The notes beneath the pieces are model-generated. The model saw only the letters and a list, made by a program, of their open reading frames with translations. It was not told where the DNA came from and ran no database searches. The position numbers and the translations under genes were made by a program. From the NCBI RefSeq assembly GCF_963678425.1, contig NZ_OY782855.1, positions 1,550,001 through 1,614,000 of the forward strand: DNA of 64,000 nucleotides. The letters are read 5' to 3'. This DNA comes from an uncultured Bacteroides sp. Its GTDB lineage: Bacteria > Bacteroidota > Bacteroidia > Bacteroidales > Bacteroidaceae. The stretch's first letter is position 1, and every line of letters begins with the position of its first letter. Below, piece by piece: positions 1-7,904 of this stretch.

Positions 1-569
1 AAAACCAGATTACTGACGAACACTATTCTTTGGAAGAAATTCTGCCTCAGGTAGTACATGAAGTATCTCTTTTTGAAGAGAAATACAATAAGAAGATTCC
101 GGTAATTGCAGCTGGAGGAATCTACACCGGAGAAGACATCTATCGTATGATGGAGCTTGGAGCTTCAGGCGTACAGTTAGGAACACGTTTTGTAACTACG
201 GATGAATGCGATGCTTCTTTAGCTTTCAAAGAACAATATCTTAACGCAAAAGAAGGAGATATTGAGATTATTAAAAGTCCGGTAGGAATGCCTGGACGCG
301 CAATTGGAGGTTCGTTTATTCAGCAAGTAAAGGAAGGTATTAAGCAACCAAAATCATGTCCTTTCCATTGCATCAAGACTTGTGATATTTCTAAAAGTCC
401 ATATTGCATTATGCTTGCTCTTTATAATGCATTCAAAGGTAACTTCAAGAACGGATATGCTTTTGCAGGTGCAAATGCTTATAAAGCAAATAAAATTATG
501 AGCGTTAAAAACACTATTTCTGAGTTGATGAAAGAGTGGAAAGAAAAAGAACTTTTCTCAAAGAAATAA
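1..569 (+). CDS. NAD(P)H-dependent flavin oxidoreductase (nitronate monooxygenase / FabK-like family), 3' part
   Basis: The reading frame is open from base 3 at the left edge, so the true start lies outside the window; an internal TTG at 30 is not the start. The visible part is the C-terminal half of an FMN-binding TIM barrel. The stretch PVIAAGGIYTGEDI followed by LGASGVQLGTRF is the phosphate-binding strand-loop typical of 2-nitropropane dioxygenase and FabK-like proteins. The C-terminal extension carries several cysteines (CPFHCIKTC, SPYC), a feature of the Bacteroidetes and Clostridia branch. The family oxidises nitronates or reduces enoyl thioesters; the substrate cannot be decided here. 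Confidence 0.85.
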   Translation, partial: NQITDEHYSLEEILPQVVHEVSLFEEKYNKKIPVIAAGGIYTGEDIYRMMELGASGVQLGTRFVTTDECDASLAFKEQYLNAKEGDIEIIKSPVGMPGRAIGGSFIQQVKEGIKQPKSCPFHCIKTCDISKSPYCIMLALYNAFKGNFKNGYAFAGANAYKANKIMSVKNTISELMKEWKEKELFSKK

Positions 570-594
570 TTTTTCTTTTATAATATAGATTGAA

Positions 595-631
595 GCGAGG
601 ACTTTCTTTGGGATAATCCTCGCTTTTTTGT
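595..631 (+). terminator. Intrinsic terminator after the flavin oxidoreductase
   Basis: Arms AGCGAGGA (595-602) and TCCTCGCT (618-625) pair perfectly around a 15-nt loop and are followed by a T run. The site lies between convergent genes. Confidence 0.85.
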
Positions 632-633
632 TT

Positions 634-921
634 TTAAAATACTGTTTTGCAAACAGTAATTTCTTCTTTCTGATACTGCAACAGACTCATCTTTGGGATA
701 ATTGTTGTAAAATGAGCTGAATCCATGTGCGTTTTCAATATAGCTGCACTCTCCCACTCTTCAAGCATAATCAGTATCTGTTGATTATTCACATCCTGAA
801 CCAGGTTGTAATTTGCACAACCCGCTTCTTTTCTTGATTTTTCCACCAGCTCACCGGCCAACTTCAGGAATTCTTCAACTTTGTCTTCCTTAACAAAGAA
901 TTTAGCAATCACTTTTACCAT
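634..921 (-). CDS. Putative quinol monooxygenase (ABM domain protein)
   Basis: A 95-residue protein with the pattern of the antibiotic biosynthesis monooxygenase fold: an N-terminal strand (VKVIAKFFVKEDKVEEF), a helix, the central GCANYNL...D segment and EEWES followed by a helix with H...HF. Related small dimeric proteins such as YgiN act on quinols or other aromatic compounds without a cofactor. The length is normal for a single-domain member. A minus-strand -7 element lies about 50 bp upstream. The substrate is unknown, and no neighbour points to one. Confidence 0.8.
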   Translation of the reverse strand: MVKVIAKFFVKEDKVEEFLKLAGELVEKSRKEAGCANYNLVQDVNNQQILIMLEEWESAAILKTHMDSAHFTTIIPKMSLLQYQKEEITVCKTVF

Positions 922-972
922 TTTATTTTCCTCCTATTAAAATTTATTTTCCAGAAATAGAATATACAGTTC

Positions 973-980
973 CAAAGGTA
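973..980 (-). promoter_or_regulatory. Bacteroides-type -7 element for the ABM protein
   Basis: TACCTTTG on the minus strand matches TAnnTTTG and lies 52 bp before the start codon at 921. No clear -33 TTG was found. Confidence 0.55.
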
Positions 981-1115
981 CAAATAGAATTATTACCTCG
1001 CCACTTTCAATGTAATTTTATTTTTAAATGTATATTATTCTATTTCATTCGTTTCTCTCAATATGCCATAAAGTTAAAGAATATAAAATTACGGAGTCAG
1101 AGTAACACCAGATTA

Positions 1116-1141
1116 TATTATTCGTATATTTGCGAACAATA
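1116..1141. promoter_or_regulatory. ArsR operator overlapping the ars promoter
   Basis: TATTATTCG (1116-1124) and CGAACAATA (1133-1141) form an inverted repeat matching at 8 of 9 positions. The 8-bp centre (1125-1132) is exactly TATATTTG, a TAnnTTTG -7 element. A repressor bound here would cover the promoter core of arsR, whose ATG follows at 1143. ArsR repressors usually bind such dyads at their own promoter, so autoregulation is the natural reading. Confidence 0.75.
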
Positions 1142-1142
1142 T

Positions 1143-1469
1143 ATGGAAAAAGATAAAGATTACACAGCAGAACAGGAACAGATTGCCCGATATGCAAAGG
1201 CAATGGGGCATCCGGCACGCATAGCTATAATGGATTTTCTCGCATCACAGGAAAGTTGTTTTTTCGGTGATATTCACGATGAATTGCCAATAGCCAAAGC
1301 AACCGTATCCCAACACCTGAAGGAACTCAAAGATGCCGGGCTGATTCAGGGCGAAATTGAAGCTCCCAAAGTTCGTTATTGTATAAATAAGGAGAATTGG
1401 GCGAAGGCTCAGAACCTGTTTGCCAAGTTCTTTGATAGAAAAGATATTAAGAAGATCTGCTGCGGATAA
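1143..1469 (+). CDS. arsR: ArsR family metalloregulator
   Basis: A 108-residue winged-helix repressor. The helix-turn-helix is IAKATVSQHLKELKDAG, followed by the wing (GEIEAPKVRYCIN). Candidate As(III) ligands are Cys39 just before the DNA-binding helices and the C-terminal pair Cys106-Cys107. This layout differs from the classic CxC in the DNA-recognition helix, so the sensor site is inferred. It heads a seven-gene arsenic operon and sits directly behind a dyad overlapping the promoter. Arsenite binding would release it from DNA and induce the operon. Confidence 0.92.
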   Translation: MEKDKDYTAEQEQIARYAKAMGHPARIAIMDFLASQESCFFGDIHDELPIAKATVSQHLKELKDAGLIQGEIEAPKVRYCINKENWAKAQNLFAKFFDRKDIKKICCG

Positions 1470-1534
1470 TATTTTTTTTCCGCAGATGTTCGTCGTTTTA
1501 CGAATTACGATTAACTATTAAAATAAAGACTAAT

Positions 1535-1768
1535 ATGGAAATTAAAATTTTAGGAACAGGATGTTCCAAGTGCAAAACTCTTGAGAAACTAACACACGAA
1601 GTTGTGGAACAAAACGGTATTGATGCTTCTATATCTAAAGTAGAGGACATTATGGAAATTATGAAGTACGGAGTTATGGCAACGCCTGCTCTGGTTGTTG
1701 ACGGAAAAGTTGAGATTAAAGGACGCGTTCCTTCTCTGGAAGAGATAAAAGAAGTATTAACAAAATAA
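1535..1768 (+). CDS. Thioredoxin-like small redox protein (ArsE candidate)
   Basis: A 77-residue thioredoxin-fold miniprotein (redox-active disulfide protein 2 family) with the active site GTGCSKC (Cys10, Cys13) and the conserved cis-proline loop VMATPALVVDG. It is followed after 12 bp by the arsF-like gene and then an arsG-like transporter. The same trio, ArsEFG, has been linked in Shewanella to reduction and export of nitroaromatic arsenicals. By context this is the ArsE-like electron carrier. It could instead serve as a reductant for ArsC, which is of the thioredoxin-coupled type. Confidence 0.8.
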   Translation: MEIKILGTGCSKCKTLEKLTHEVVEQNGIDASISKVEDIMEIMKYGVMATPALVVDGKVEIKGRVPSLEEIKEVLTK

Positions 1769-1780
1769 AACCGGATATTC

Positions 1781-2212
1781 ATGAAACGTATTTTAATGAT
1801 CAGCTTCGCTATTATGATGATATTAGGAAGCTTTACATGTAACGCACAAAACAACAAGAAACAAAATACTTCTAAGGTTGCTGCACAGAAAATTGAAGTT
1901 TACTATTTTCACTTTACACGCAGATGCCCAACTTGTATGGCGGTAGAATCTGAATCCCAAAAGGATATAAGTGCTTTATACCCTGAACAGGTTAAAAAGG
2001 GACTGATTACCTTTAAGAGCTTCAACCTTGACGAAAAGAGCAGTGAAGCTATTGCAAAGAAATGTCAGGCATCCGGTCAGAGCCTTTTAGTGATAAGCGG
2101 TAAAAAGAGAACCGATCTTACTTCGGAAGGTTTTATGTATGCCCGCAACAGTCCCGACAAACTAAAGCAGAAAATCAAATCAACCATTGACCCTTTACTG
2201 GGTTCTAAATAA
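1781..2212 (+). CDS. arsF: ArsF family protein (nitroaromatic arsenical reductase subunit candidate)
   Basis: A 143-residue protein with an N-terminal hydrophobic segment (residues 3-19) that looks like a signal peptide or anchor, then a thioredoxin-like domain starting KIEVYYFHFTRRCPTC with a CxxC at Cys49 and Cys52. The family is annotated as the ArsF subunit of a nitrophenyl compound nitroreductase. It lies between the small thioredoxin-like protein and the ArsG-type permease with short gaps (12 and 9 bp), which implies co-translation. Enzymatic function is inferred from the family and gene order. Confidence 0.78.
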   Translation: MKRILMISFAIMMILGSFTCNAQNNKKQNTSKVAAQKIEVYYFHFTRRCPTCMAVESESQKDISALYPEQVKKGLITFKSFNLDEKSSEAIAKKCQASGQSLLVISGKKRTDLTSEGFMYARNSPDKLKQKIKSTIDPLLGSK

Positions 2213-2221
2213 TTCACTAAG

Positions 2222-2923
2222 ATGGAGTTTCTTCAAAGCATTCTTGATAATTCACAGTACTCCTTTCTTACGGCGATAATACTGGGACTGATGACTGCCA
2301 TCAGCCCCTGCCCACTGGCAACCAACATTACGGCTATAGGATTTATAAGCCGGGATATTGATAATAGCAAGCGGGTATTTCTGAACGGACTGGTCTACAC
2401 ACTGGGACGCGCAATAAGTTATACCCTTCTTGCCGTAATACTTTATTTCGGAGCCAACCAGATGAACGTGTCTATGCTGTTTCAGGGATGGGGAGAAAAG
2501 ATTCTTGGCCCGTTGCTAATAGTCATCGGTCTGTTTATGCTGGATATAATAAAAATCAATTTCCCTGGAATTTCTAAACTGGCCGACAGAATTGGTGAAA
2601 ACAGCAAAGGTAGTTACTGGAGCACACTTTTACTGGGAATGATCTTTGCCCTGGCATTTTGTCCTTATAGCGGAGTTCTCTACTTTGCTATGCTGATACC
2701 AATGACTATATCAAGTGCAAGCGGATTATATCTTCCGGTACTGTTTGCCATTGCAACAGGTCTGCCGGTTATCATATTCGCCTGGTTACTGGCTTATGCT
2801 GTGGGCAATGTAGGCAAACTGTATAATCAGATAAAGACCTTTGAACTTTGGTTCAGACGCGTTGTTGCTGTGATCTTTATTCTTGCAGGTTTTTACTATG
2901 CAACTATTTTCTTTCTCAATTAG
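2222..2923 (+). CDS. arsG: ArsG family efflux permease (aromatic arsenical transporter, DsbD/CcdA-like)
   Basis: A 233-residue membrane protein with about six hydrophobic segments. Two proline-cysteine motifs, AISPCPLATN (Cys30) and ALAFCPYSG (Cys147), are placed symmetrically as in the CcdA/DsbD membrane fold. The ArsG branch is reported to export aminobenzyl or phenyl arsenicals after reduction by ArsE and ArsF. The paired cysteines suggest it may also pass electrons across the membrane. It is followed 11 bp later by a second permease gene. Confidence 0.8.
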   Translation: MEFLQSILDNSQYSFLTAIILGLMTAISPCPLATNITAIGFISRDIDNSKRVFLNGLVYTLGRAISYTLLAVILYFGANQMNVSMLFQGWGEKILGPLLIVIGLFMLDIIKINFPGISKLADRIGENSKGSYWSTLLLGMIFALAFCPYSGVLYFAMLIPMTISSASGLYLPVLFAIATGLPVIIFAWLLAYAVGNVGKLYNQIKTFELWFRRVVAVIFILAGFYYATIFFLN

Positions 2924-2934
2924 AAAACATAAGT

Positions 2935-3996
2935 ATGAAACGGAATTCTTTTAGTGAAATCACCACACAGATACTTGGAATGAATCGCAGGAATCTGATT
3001 GGGCTTCTGGCTTTACTGCCTGTGTGGTACCTTATATATTATAATCTGCAACCCGTAACCAACTGGATCATTGATTCCGTAATCGGTATGCAGAAAGGAG
3101 ATCGCCTTACCGAGGCAATCCGCTTCTTTATATTTGAAGTACCAAAGGTGCTGATGCTTCTTGCACTGATTATCTTTGTCGTGGGCATTATCCGTACTTA
3201 CTTTTCGGCAGAGCGTACGCGAAAGATGCTGGAAGGCAAATCTACCTTCACAGGCAATGTATTGGCTTCGATGCTGGGAATAGTCACTCCTTTTTGCTCT
3301 TGCTCGGCCATCCCGTTGTTTCTGGGATTTGTGGAATCGGGCGTGCCACTGGGTGTTACCTTCTCGTTTCTGATTGCAGCACCCATGATAAATGAAGTGG
3401 CAGTAATTCTCCTCTTCGGAATGTTTGGATGGAAGACTGCTCTTATCTATGTTATCACCGGACTAATCATTGCTATCATTGCAGGATGGGTTATCGGCAA
3501 ACTGAAGTTAGAGCATTGGGTGCAGGACTGGGTATATCAAACTCAGATGGGTAATACCGGAGATGATGAAAACAAACTGACTTTCTCTGACCGCATTCGT
3601 TTTGGCTTTAACGGAGTAAAGGAGATTGTAGGCAAAGTATGGCTATATGTTGTTATAGGTATTGCCGTAGGTGCCGGAGCTCATGGTTATGTGCCCGAGG
3701 ACTTTATGGTATCTTTAATGGGTAAGTCTGCTTGGTATAGCATTCCTTTATCAGTTCTTATAGGGGTTCCGCTCTATTCAAATGCAGCCGGAATAATACC
3801 TATCGTATCTGTACTGATAGAAAAAGGGGCAGCATTGGGAACTTCGCTGGCATTTATGATGGCAGTTGTGGGACTTTCGCTTCCTGAGATGATTATTCTT
3901 AAGAAAGTGCTCAAACTTCCGCTTATACTTACATTTGTTGGAGTTGTGGCTACCGGGATTATGATTGTGGGATATTTGTTCAACTTAATATTTTAA
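2935..3996 (+). CDS. Permease of the ArsP / YraQ (DUF318, UPF0718) family
   Basis: A 353-residue multi-spanning membrane protein. The start at 2935 is chosen because it follows the arsG stop by 11 bp; the frame is open back to 2848 but that extension overlaps arsG and reads as Cys/Arg-rich nonsense. The family signature TPFCSCSAIPLF (Cys121, Cys123) lies in a membrane segment and SNAAGIIPI forms the second half motif. ArsP members export trivalent organoarsenicals such as methylarsenite and roxarsone(III). Membership in the true ArsP subgroup is inferred from the operon. Confidence 0.82.
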   Translation: MKRNSFSEITTQILGMNRRNLIGLLALLPVWYLIYYNLQPVTNWIIDSVIGMQKGDRLTEAIRFFIFEVPKVLMLLALIIFVVGIIRTYFSAERTRKMLEGKSTFTGNVLASMLGIVTPFCSCSAIPLFLGFVESGVPLGVTFSFLIAAPMINEVAVILLFGMFGWKTALIYVITGLIIAIIAGWVIGKLKLEHWVQDWVYQTQMGNTGDDENKLTFSDRIRFGFNGVKEIVGKVWLYVVIGIAVGAGAHGYVPEDFMVSLMGKSAWYSIPLSVLIGVPLYSNAAGIIPIVSVLIEKGAALGTSLAFMMAVVGLSLPEMIILKKVLKLPLILTFVGVVATGIMIVGYLFNLIF

Positions 3997-4002
3997 ACTG
4001 TT

Positions 4003-4419
4003 ATGAAGATATTAATATTGTGTACAGGAAACAGCTGCCGCAGCCAGATGGCTCACGGATGGCTTCAATCGTTCGATAAATCGCTGGATGTGCATTCTGC
4101 AGGAACAGAACCTGCATCGAAAGTAAATTCAAAAGCTTTAAAGGTGATGGCAGAAGCTGGAATAGATATCAGCAGCCACTTTCCTAAGAGTGTGAATCAA
4201 TATCTGGATCAGGAATGGGATTATGTAATTACGGTATGCGGAGGCGCAAATGAAAGTTGTCCCGTGTTTACGGGAAAAGTACAGCACAGACTCCACATCG
4301 GGTTTGATGATCCGTCTCACGCAACAGGAACGGATGAATTTATCTGGAGCGAGTTTATCCGTGTGCGCGACGAGATAAAAAGAGGTTTCTATCAGTTTTA
4401 TATCAACGAGATTTATTGA
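4003..4419 (+). CDS. arsC: Arsenate reductase, thioredoxin-coupled type
   Basis: A 138-residue protein of the low-molecular-weight phosphatase fold. The P-loop is LCTGNSCRS with nucleophile Cys7 and Arg13. Two further cysteines, Cys79 and Cys86 in VCGGANESCP, keep the seven-residue spacing of the redox pair used by the Staphylococcus aureus pI258 enzyme, so all three catalytic cysteines are present. It reduces arsenate to arsenite using thioredoxin. It follows the permease by 6 bp and precedes acr3, so the product arsenite can be exported directly. Confidence 0.95.
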   Translation: MKILILCTGNSCRSQMAHGWLQSFDKSLDVHSAGTEPASKVNSKALKVMAEAGIDISSHFPKSVNQYLDQEWDYVITVCGGANESCPVFTGKVQHRLHIGFDDPSHATGTDEFIWSEFIRVRDEIKRGFYQFYINEIY

Positions 4420-4434
4420 ATTCAAGTTTCTAGT

Positions 4435-5478
4435 ATGAAAACAAAACTAAAGTTTCTTGACCGATACCTTACGCTATGGATATTCCTGGCAATGTTTATC
4501 GGAGTATTTATTGGATACATCAATCCGGGAATTACAGACTTCTGGAGTCAGTTTGAATCGGGAACCACCAATATTCCTCTGGCCATTGGTCTTATTGTGA
4601 TGATGTATCCTCCCCTTGCCAAAGTAAAATATGAAGAGCTGGGTAAAGTATTCTCTGATAAGAAGATACTTACAATATCTCTGCTTCTGAACTGGATTGT
4701 GGGCCCCATACTGATGTTTGCTTTGGGTATTCTGTTTCTGCAGAATTATCCCGAATATATGTATGGTATCATAATGATTGGCCTGGCGCGTTGCATTGCT
4801 ATGGTGCTGGTATGGAACCATCTGGCTAAAGGAAGCTCGGAATATGCAGCCGGACTGGTTGCCTTAAACAGTATTTTTCAGGTGCTGTTCTTCTCGTTCT
4901 ACGCCTATATTTTTATTGCAGTGCTTCCGGGATGGTTCGGATTGCCTACAACAAATGCGGTGGCAAACATAACAATCGGAGAGATTGCCCACAGCGTATT
5001 TATCTATCTGGGAATCCCCTTCATTGCAGGCTTCTTATCAAGATTCATACTTATACGCATAAAGAGCAACGAGTGGTATTACACTAAATTTATTCCAAGA
5101 ATAAGTCCGTTGACACTCATCGCGTTGCTGTTCACCATCATAGTGATGTTCTCATACAAAGGAGAATACATTGTAAAGCTTCCCCTTGATGTGTTACTCA
5201 TAGCAGTTCCGCTGATAGCTTATTTTGCTATCATGTTCTTTTTCTCGTTCTGGATTACAAAAAAATCGGGAGCCGATTATGAGAAAACCACTTCGGTGGC
5301 TTTTACTGCTACGGGAAATAACTTTGAATTGGCTATTGCTGTTGCGATTGCTGTATTTGGAATCAATTCCGGTGTGGCATTCGCAGCTGTTATCGGACCA
5401 CTGATTGAGGTTCCGGTGCTTATTATTCTGGTAAAGTTTGCCTTGAAACAACAATCCCGATTTATAAAAAAGGCATAG
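4435..5478 (+). CDS. acr3: Arsenite efflux transporter, ACR3 family
   Basis: A 347-residue protein of about ten membrane segments. The segment IGLARCIAMVLVWNHLAKG contains Cys120, the position of the cysteine conserved and required in characterised Acr3 proteins, and ATGNNFELAIAVAI is the typical second signature. It extrudes arsenite using the membrane potential. It is the last gene of the ars operon and is preceded by arsC with a 15-bp gap. Length is normal for bacterial Acr3. Confidence 0.95.
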   Translation: MKTKLKFLDRYLTLWIFLAMFIGVFIGYINPGITDFWSQFESGTTNIPLAIGLIVMMYPPLAKVKYEELGKVFSDKKILTISLLLNWIVGPILMFALGILFLQNYPEYMYGIIMIGLARCIAMVLVWNHLAKGSSEYAAGLVALNSIFQVLFFSFYAYIFIAVLPGWFGLPTTNAVANITIGEIAHSVFIYLGIPFIAGFLSRFILIRIKSNEWYYTKFIPRISPLTLIALLFTIIVMFSYKGEYIVKLPLDVLLIAVPLIAYFAIMFFFSFWITKKSGADYEKTTSVAFTATGNNFELAIAVAIAVFGINSGVAFAAVIGPLIEVPVLIILVKFALKQQSRFIKKA

Positions 5479-5561
5479 TTCTTACTGTTTTTCCAAAACA
5501 GCAACTAGTTAAATATGAATCACTAAGGATCATTTCTACAAGCAAACCTTTCATATTTTCA

Positions 5562-5648
5562 TTTACACCCGGGTGTAAACCTATTTTAGACCCGGGTGTA
5601 AATAGCATTGAGACCCGGGTCTAAAGTTACTTTACACCCGGGTCTTAA
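5562..5648. repeat. Palindrome array 1: four CCCGGG-centred 18-mers every 23 bp
   Basis: Copies start at 5562, 5585, 5608 and 5631, an exact 23-bp period. The first, TTTACACCCGGGTGTAAA, is a perfect palindrome; the others differ by one to a few bases (ACA/AGA and TGT/TCT variants). Five-base spacers CCTAT, TAGCA and GTTAC are unrelated. The array lies between the 3' ends of acr3 and a convergent gene. No T run follows any copy, so these are not ordinary terminators. Confidence 0.9.
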
Positions 5649-5657
5649 TGATAATAT

Positions 5658-6491
5658 CTAATCAGTAGTTTTCGAAGAATTGGCTTTCTCCCAGGTTTCT
5701 CTGGGCGTGATTGTCAAAGTCTCATCCTTGAGATTTAATACCGAAATATACTTTTGCCCCATTACAATATGTTCGGTCCACTCAATAAAATCCTTGTAGA
5801 GCAACAGCGTACATATATCCGTTGGAGCGATATACTCTGAAACTACGTGCGAATGAACGGTACTCTGAATCTCATTGCCGCTTTTTTCTCCTTTGCATGG
5901 CAGACTTATCAGCGAGTTGTGCAACTTCGTTTTCGTAATAAGCTCATTCTTCTTATTAAATGTGAGCAGGTAATCATTTCCGATGAGGACCACTTCTGAG
6001 GTCTGAGGTGCTGTAAGCAGATACACTTTCCTTTCCGTGGGAGTAATAACCGGAATAATATTTATCGATGTTTTTTTATAGAAAGAAAAGAAGTGGTTGG
6101 AATTCGTTTCAAGCAGATGGCGTACCTGAATTCTTAAAGCAATAAGTTCCTTTTCCTTATCAGTTGGCTGAGGATGATGTATATCCACTGATACAGGAAC
6201 CTGATAAGAAATGCCGGAAAACTCATACCTGGCAAGTATCTTAGTGCCACCTTGCAAACTATAAAAGATTGTTGTTACATTCTTATCTTCGGTCTGATAA
6301 GATAGATAGCCATTCAAGCTGTCTTTTAACTGAGGATAATCAGCAATAAAAAGGTCGCTTGCATACCATGACGCTTTCTCAAGACGACAGAGGTATTTCC
6401 CCTCATCAAGCAATTGCTGCGCCTCGTGCTGCTGAGCAAATAAAAAAGTATTTGTCAGAAGTAATATCAACAATAAGACTTTTTTCCGCAT
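5658..6491 (-). CDS. Secreted protein of unknown function
   Basis: A 277-residue protein not recognised as any family. It has a clear signal peptide (MRKKVLLLILLLTNTFLFAQ) and no further membrane segment. The mature part starts with a helical QQLLDEGKYLC segment that could be a small helical repeat and continues as mostly beta-type sequence. It ends 13 bp downstream of tilS in the same direction and is probably transcribed with it. Only two cysteines are present in the mature region. A periplasmic role is all that can be said. Confidence 0.7.
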   Translation of the reverse strand: MRKKVLLLILLLTNTFLFAQQHEAQQLLDEGKYLCRLEKASWYASDLFIADYPQLKDSLNGYLSYQTEDKNVTTIFYSLQGGTKILARYEFSGISYQVPVSVDIHHPQPTDKEKELIALRIQVRHLLETNSNHFFSFYKKTSINIIPVITPTERKVYLLTAPQTSEVVLIGNDYLLTFNKKNELITKTKLHNSLISLPCKGEKSGNEIQSTVHSHVVSEYIAPTDICTLLLYKDFIEWTEHIVMGQKYISVLNLKDETLTITPRETWEKANSSKTTD

Positions 6492-6504
6492 AATGTTTAG
6501 TATT

Positions 6505-7788
6505 CTAAATTAAACGCAATAACAGAACATTCTTTGTGTCTTTATCAATCCGGAAACGATTATCGGTCCGCTCTCCCACCAGCCAGACTATCTGCTCATC
6601 TGAACAAAGTACATACATACTTTCTTTCTGAAGGATGGAGTATTTTACATCGGTCAGGTAATCGCTCACATTCTTTTTCCCTTTCATGCCAAAAGGTACA
6701 AAGCGATCTCCCGCCTGCCATTTTCTAAGAGTTAGCGGATAGTAAAGTTTATCAGCATCAAAGCAAGCTGTTTTCTTATCACGTGGAATTACAAAATCGG
6801 GAGTATATGGAAACCGTTCTTCTTCAATAACCGGCTTTTCCTCCGCCTCTACTGCCTGCGAGGTCAATCTCTTAATCAGCAAATAAGCGCGGTCTCTCAC
6901 TACCATCCAGGCAGGAGAAAAGAATTTCCGTCCGGATTGCCGGTCAAGACTGAGAAATATATCATCGGCCTGAGCGGAATTAAAGCCTAGTGGATAAAGA
7001 ATCTCAAAAAGTAATGCACGTGGCGAAGGTTCTGTTAAAAGCTTTTCAATAGAAATACCTTCATTGGTTATCACTCTTTTCTTTCCTTCTTCAATCACTT
7101 TATCGTAAATAATGGAAGCATCCAAAAGATGAGATGCAGTTGAAAAAAGACTCGGCTTTATAGACGGATTAATAGTTTCCATCATTGGAAGAAGGTTCAG
7201 GCGAATCTTGTTACGCGTATATTCGTCCTGCAGATTGGTACTGTCGGTTACATACTCTTGCTTCATTTCTTTCAGATACGCAAGAATATCTTCCCGGCTC
7301 ACAGTTAATAGCGGACGAACAATAAGGTTGTTCTTTGGATGAATGCCGGTTAATCCGTTTATGCCTGTTCCCCGAATCAGGTTGAGCAAAAGAGTTTCCA
7401 CACTATCATCCCGATGGTGGGCCACTGCTACCACATCAGCTTTCAATTCCTTACGCAGTTTTTCAAACCAGTCATACCGAAGTTCACGGGCAGCCATCTC
7501 GATGGAAACCTGATGCTGTGCCGCATATTCATTGGTGTCAAAATGAATAACATGAAGAGGTATATTCAAGTTATCACAAAGATTACGGACAAATGATTCA
7601 TCCCTGTCCGATTCCTCACCACGTAAGCGGAAATTACAATGAGCAGCTTCGCAGGAATAGCCTAAATAAACCATCACACGAAGCAAGGCAACCGAATCGG
7701 CACCTCCACTCAACGCTATCAGAACTTTATCTTTAAGCCCGAAAAGCTTTTCTTTTTCAATATATTGGGCAATCTGAAGATGAAACAT
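6505..7788 (-). CDS. tilS: tRNA(Ile)-lysidine synthetase
   Basis: A 427-residue protein with the PP-loop ATP pyrophosphatase motif LIALSGGADSVALL (SGGADS at residues 27-32) and the downstream HHRDDSVETLLLNLIRGTG segment typical of TilS. It continues with TilS substrate-binding and C-terminal domains (the latter around KWQAGDRFVPFGMKGKKNVSDYL). The enzyme converts C34 of the CAU anticodon of a tRNA-Ile to lysidine, needed to read AUA. Full-length and single-copy as expected. Confidence 0.95.
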   Translation of the reverse strand: MFHLQIAQYIEKEKLFGLKDKVLIALSGGADSVALLRVMVYLGYSCEAAHCNFRLRGEESDRDESFVRNLCDNLNIPLHVIHFDTNEYAAQHQVSIEMAARELRYDWFEKLRKELKADVVAVAHHRDDSVETLLLNLIRGTGINGLTGIHPKNNLIVRPLLTVSREDILAYLKEMKQEYVTDSTNLQDEYTRNKIRLNLLPMMETINPSIKPSLFSTASHLLDASIIYDKVIEEGKKRVITNEGISIEKLLTEPSPRALLFEILYPLGFNSAQADDIFLSLDRQSGRKFFSPAWMVVRDRAYLLIKRLTSQAVEAEEKPVIEEERFPYTPDFVIPRDKKTACFDADKLYYPLTLRKWQAGDRFVPFGMKGKKNVSDYLTDVKYSILQKESMYVLCSDEQIVWLVGERTDNRFRIDKDTKNVLLLRLI

Positions 7789-7855
7789 ATCACAAAGGTA
7801 AGAGTTTTCAGGAAGATTAAAGCTTACTTCCTTTATTTAAAAACATTCTAAATAA

Positions 7856-7887
7856 TTTGCCTGCTCGGTTATTATACTATATCTTTG
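7856..7887 (+). promoter_or_regulatory. feoAB promoter
   Basis: TTTG at 7856-7859 and TATCTTTG at 7880-7887 are separated by 20 bp, matching the Bacteroides -33/-7 layout. The predicted transcript begins near 7894, only about ten bases before the ATG at 7905. Confidence 0.75.
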
Positions 7888-7904
7888 CAGAAAATGATTA
7901 AAGT

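Noticed and set aside
1498..1857. Minus-strand 119-residue open frame within the ars operon
   Set aside because: It runs opposite to the well-supported small thioredoxin gene and arsF start and shows no family features.
2848..2934. N-terminal extension of the ArsP-like permease
   Set aside because: It overlaps arsG in another frame and has an atypical Cys/Arg-rich composition; the ATG at 2935 fits.
5562..5648. CRISPR array
   Set aside because: The 23-bp step leaves only 5-bp spacers, the units are palindromic and there are no cas genes; the same holds for the other two arrays.
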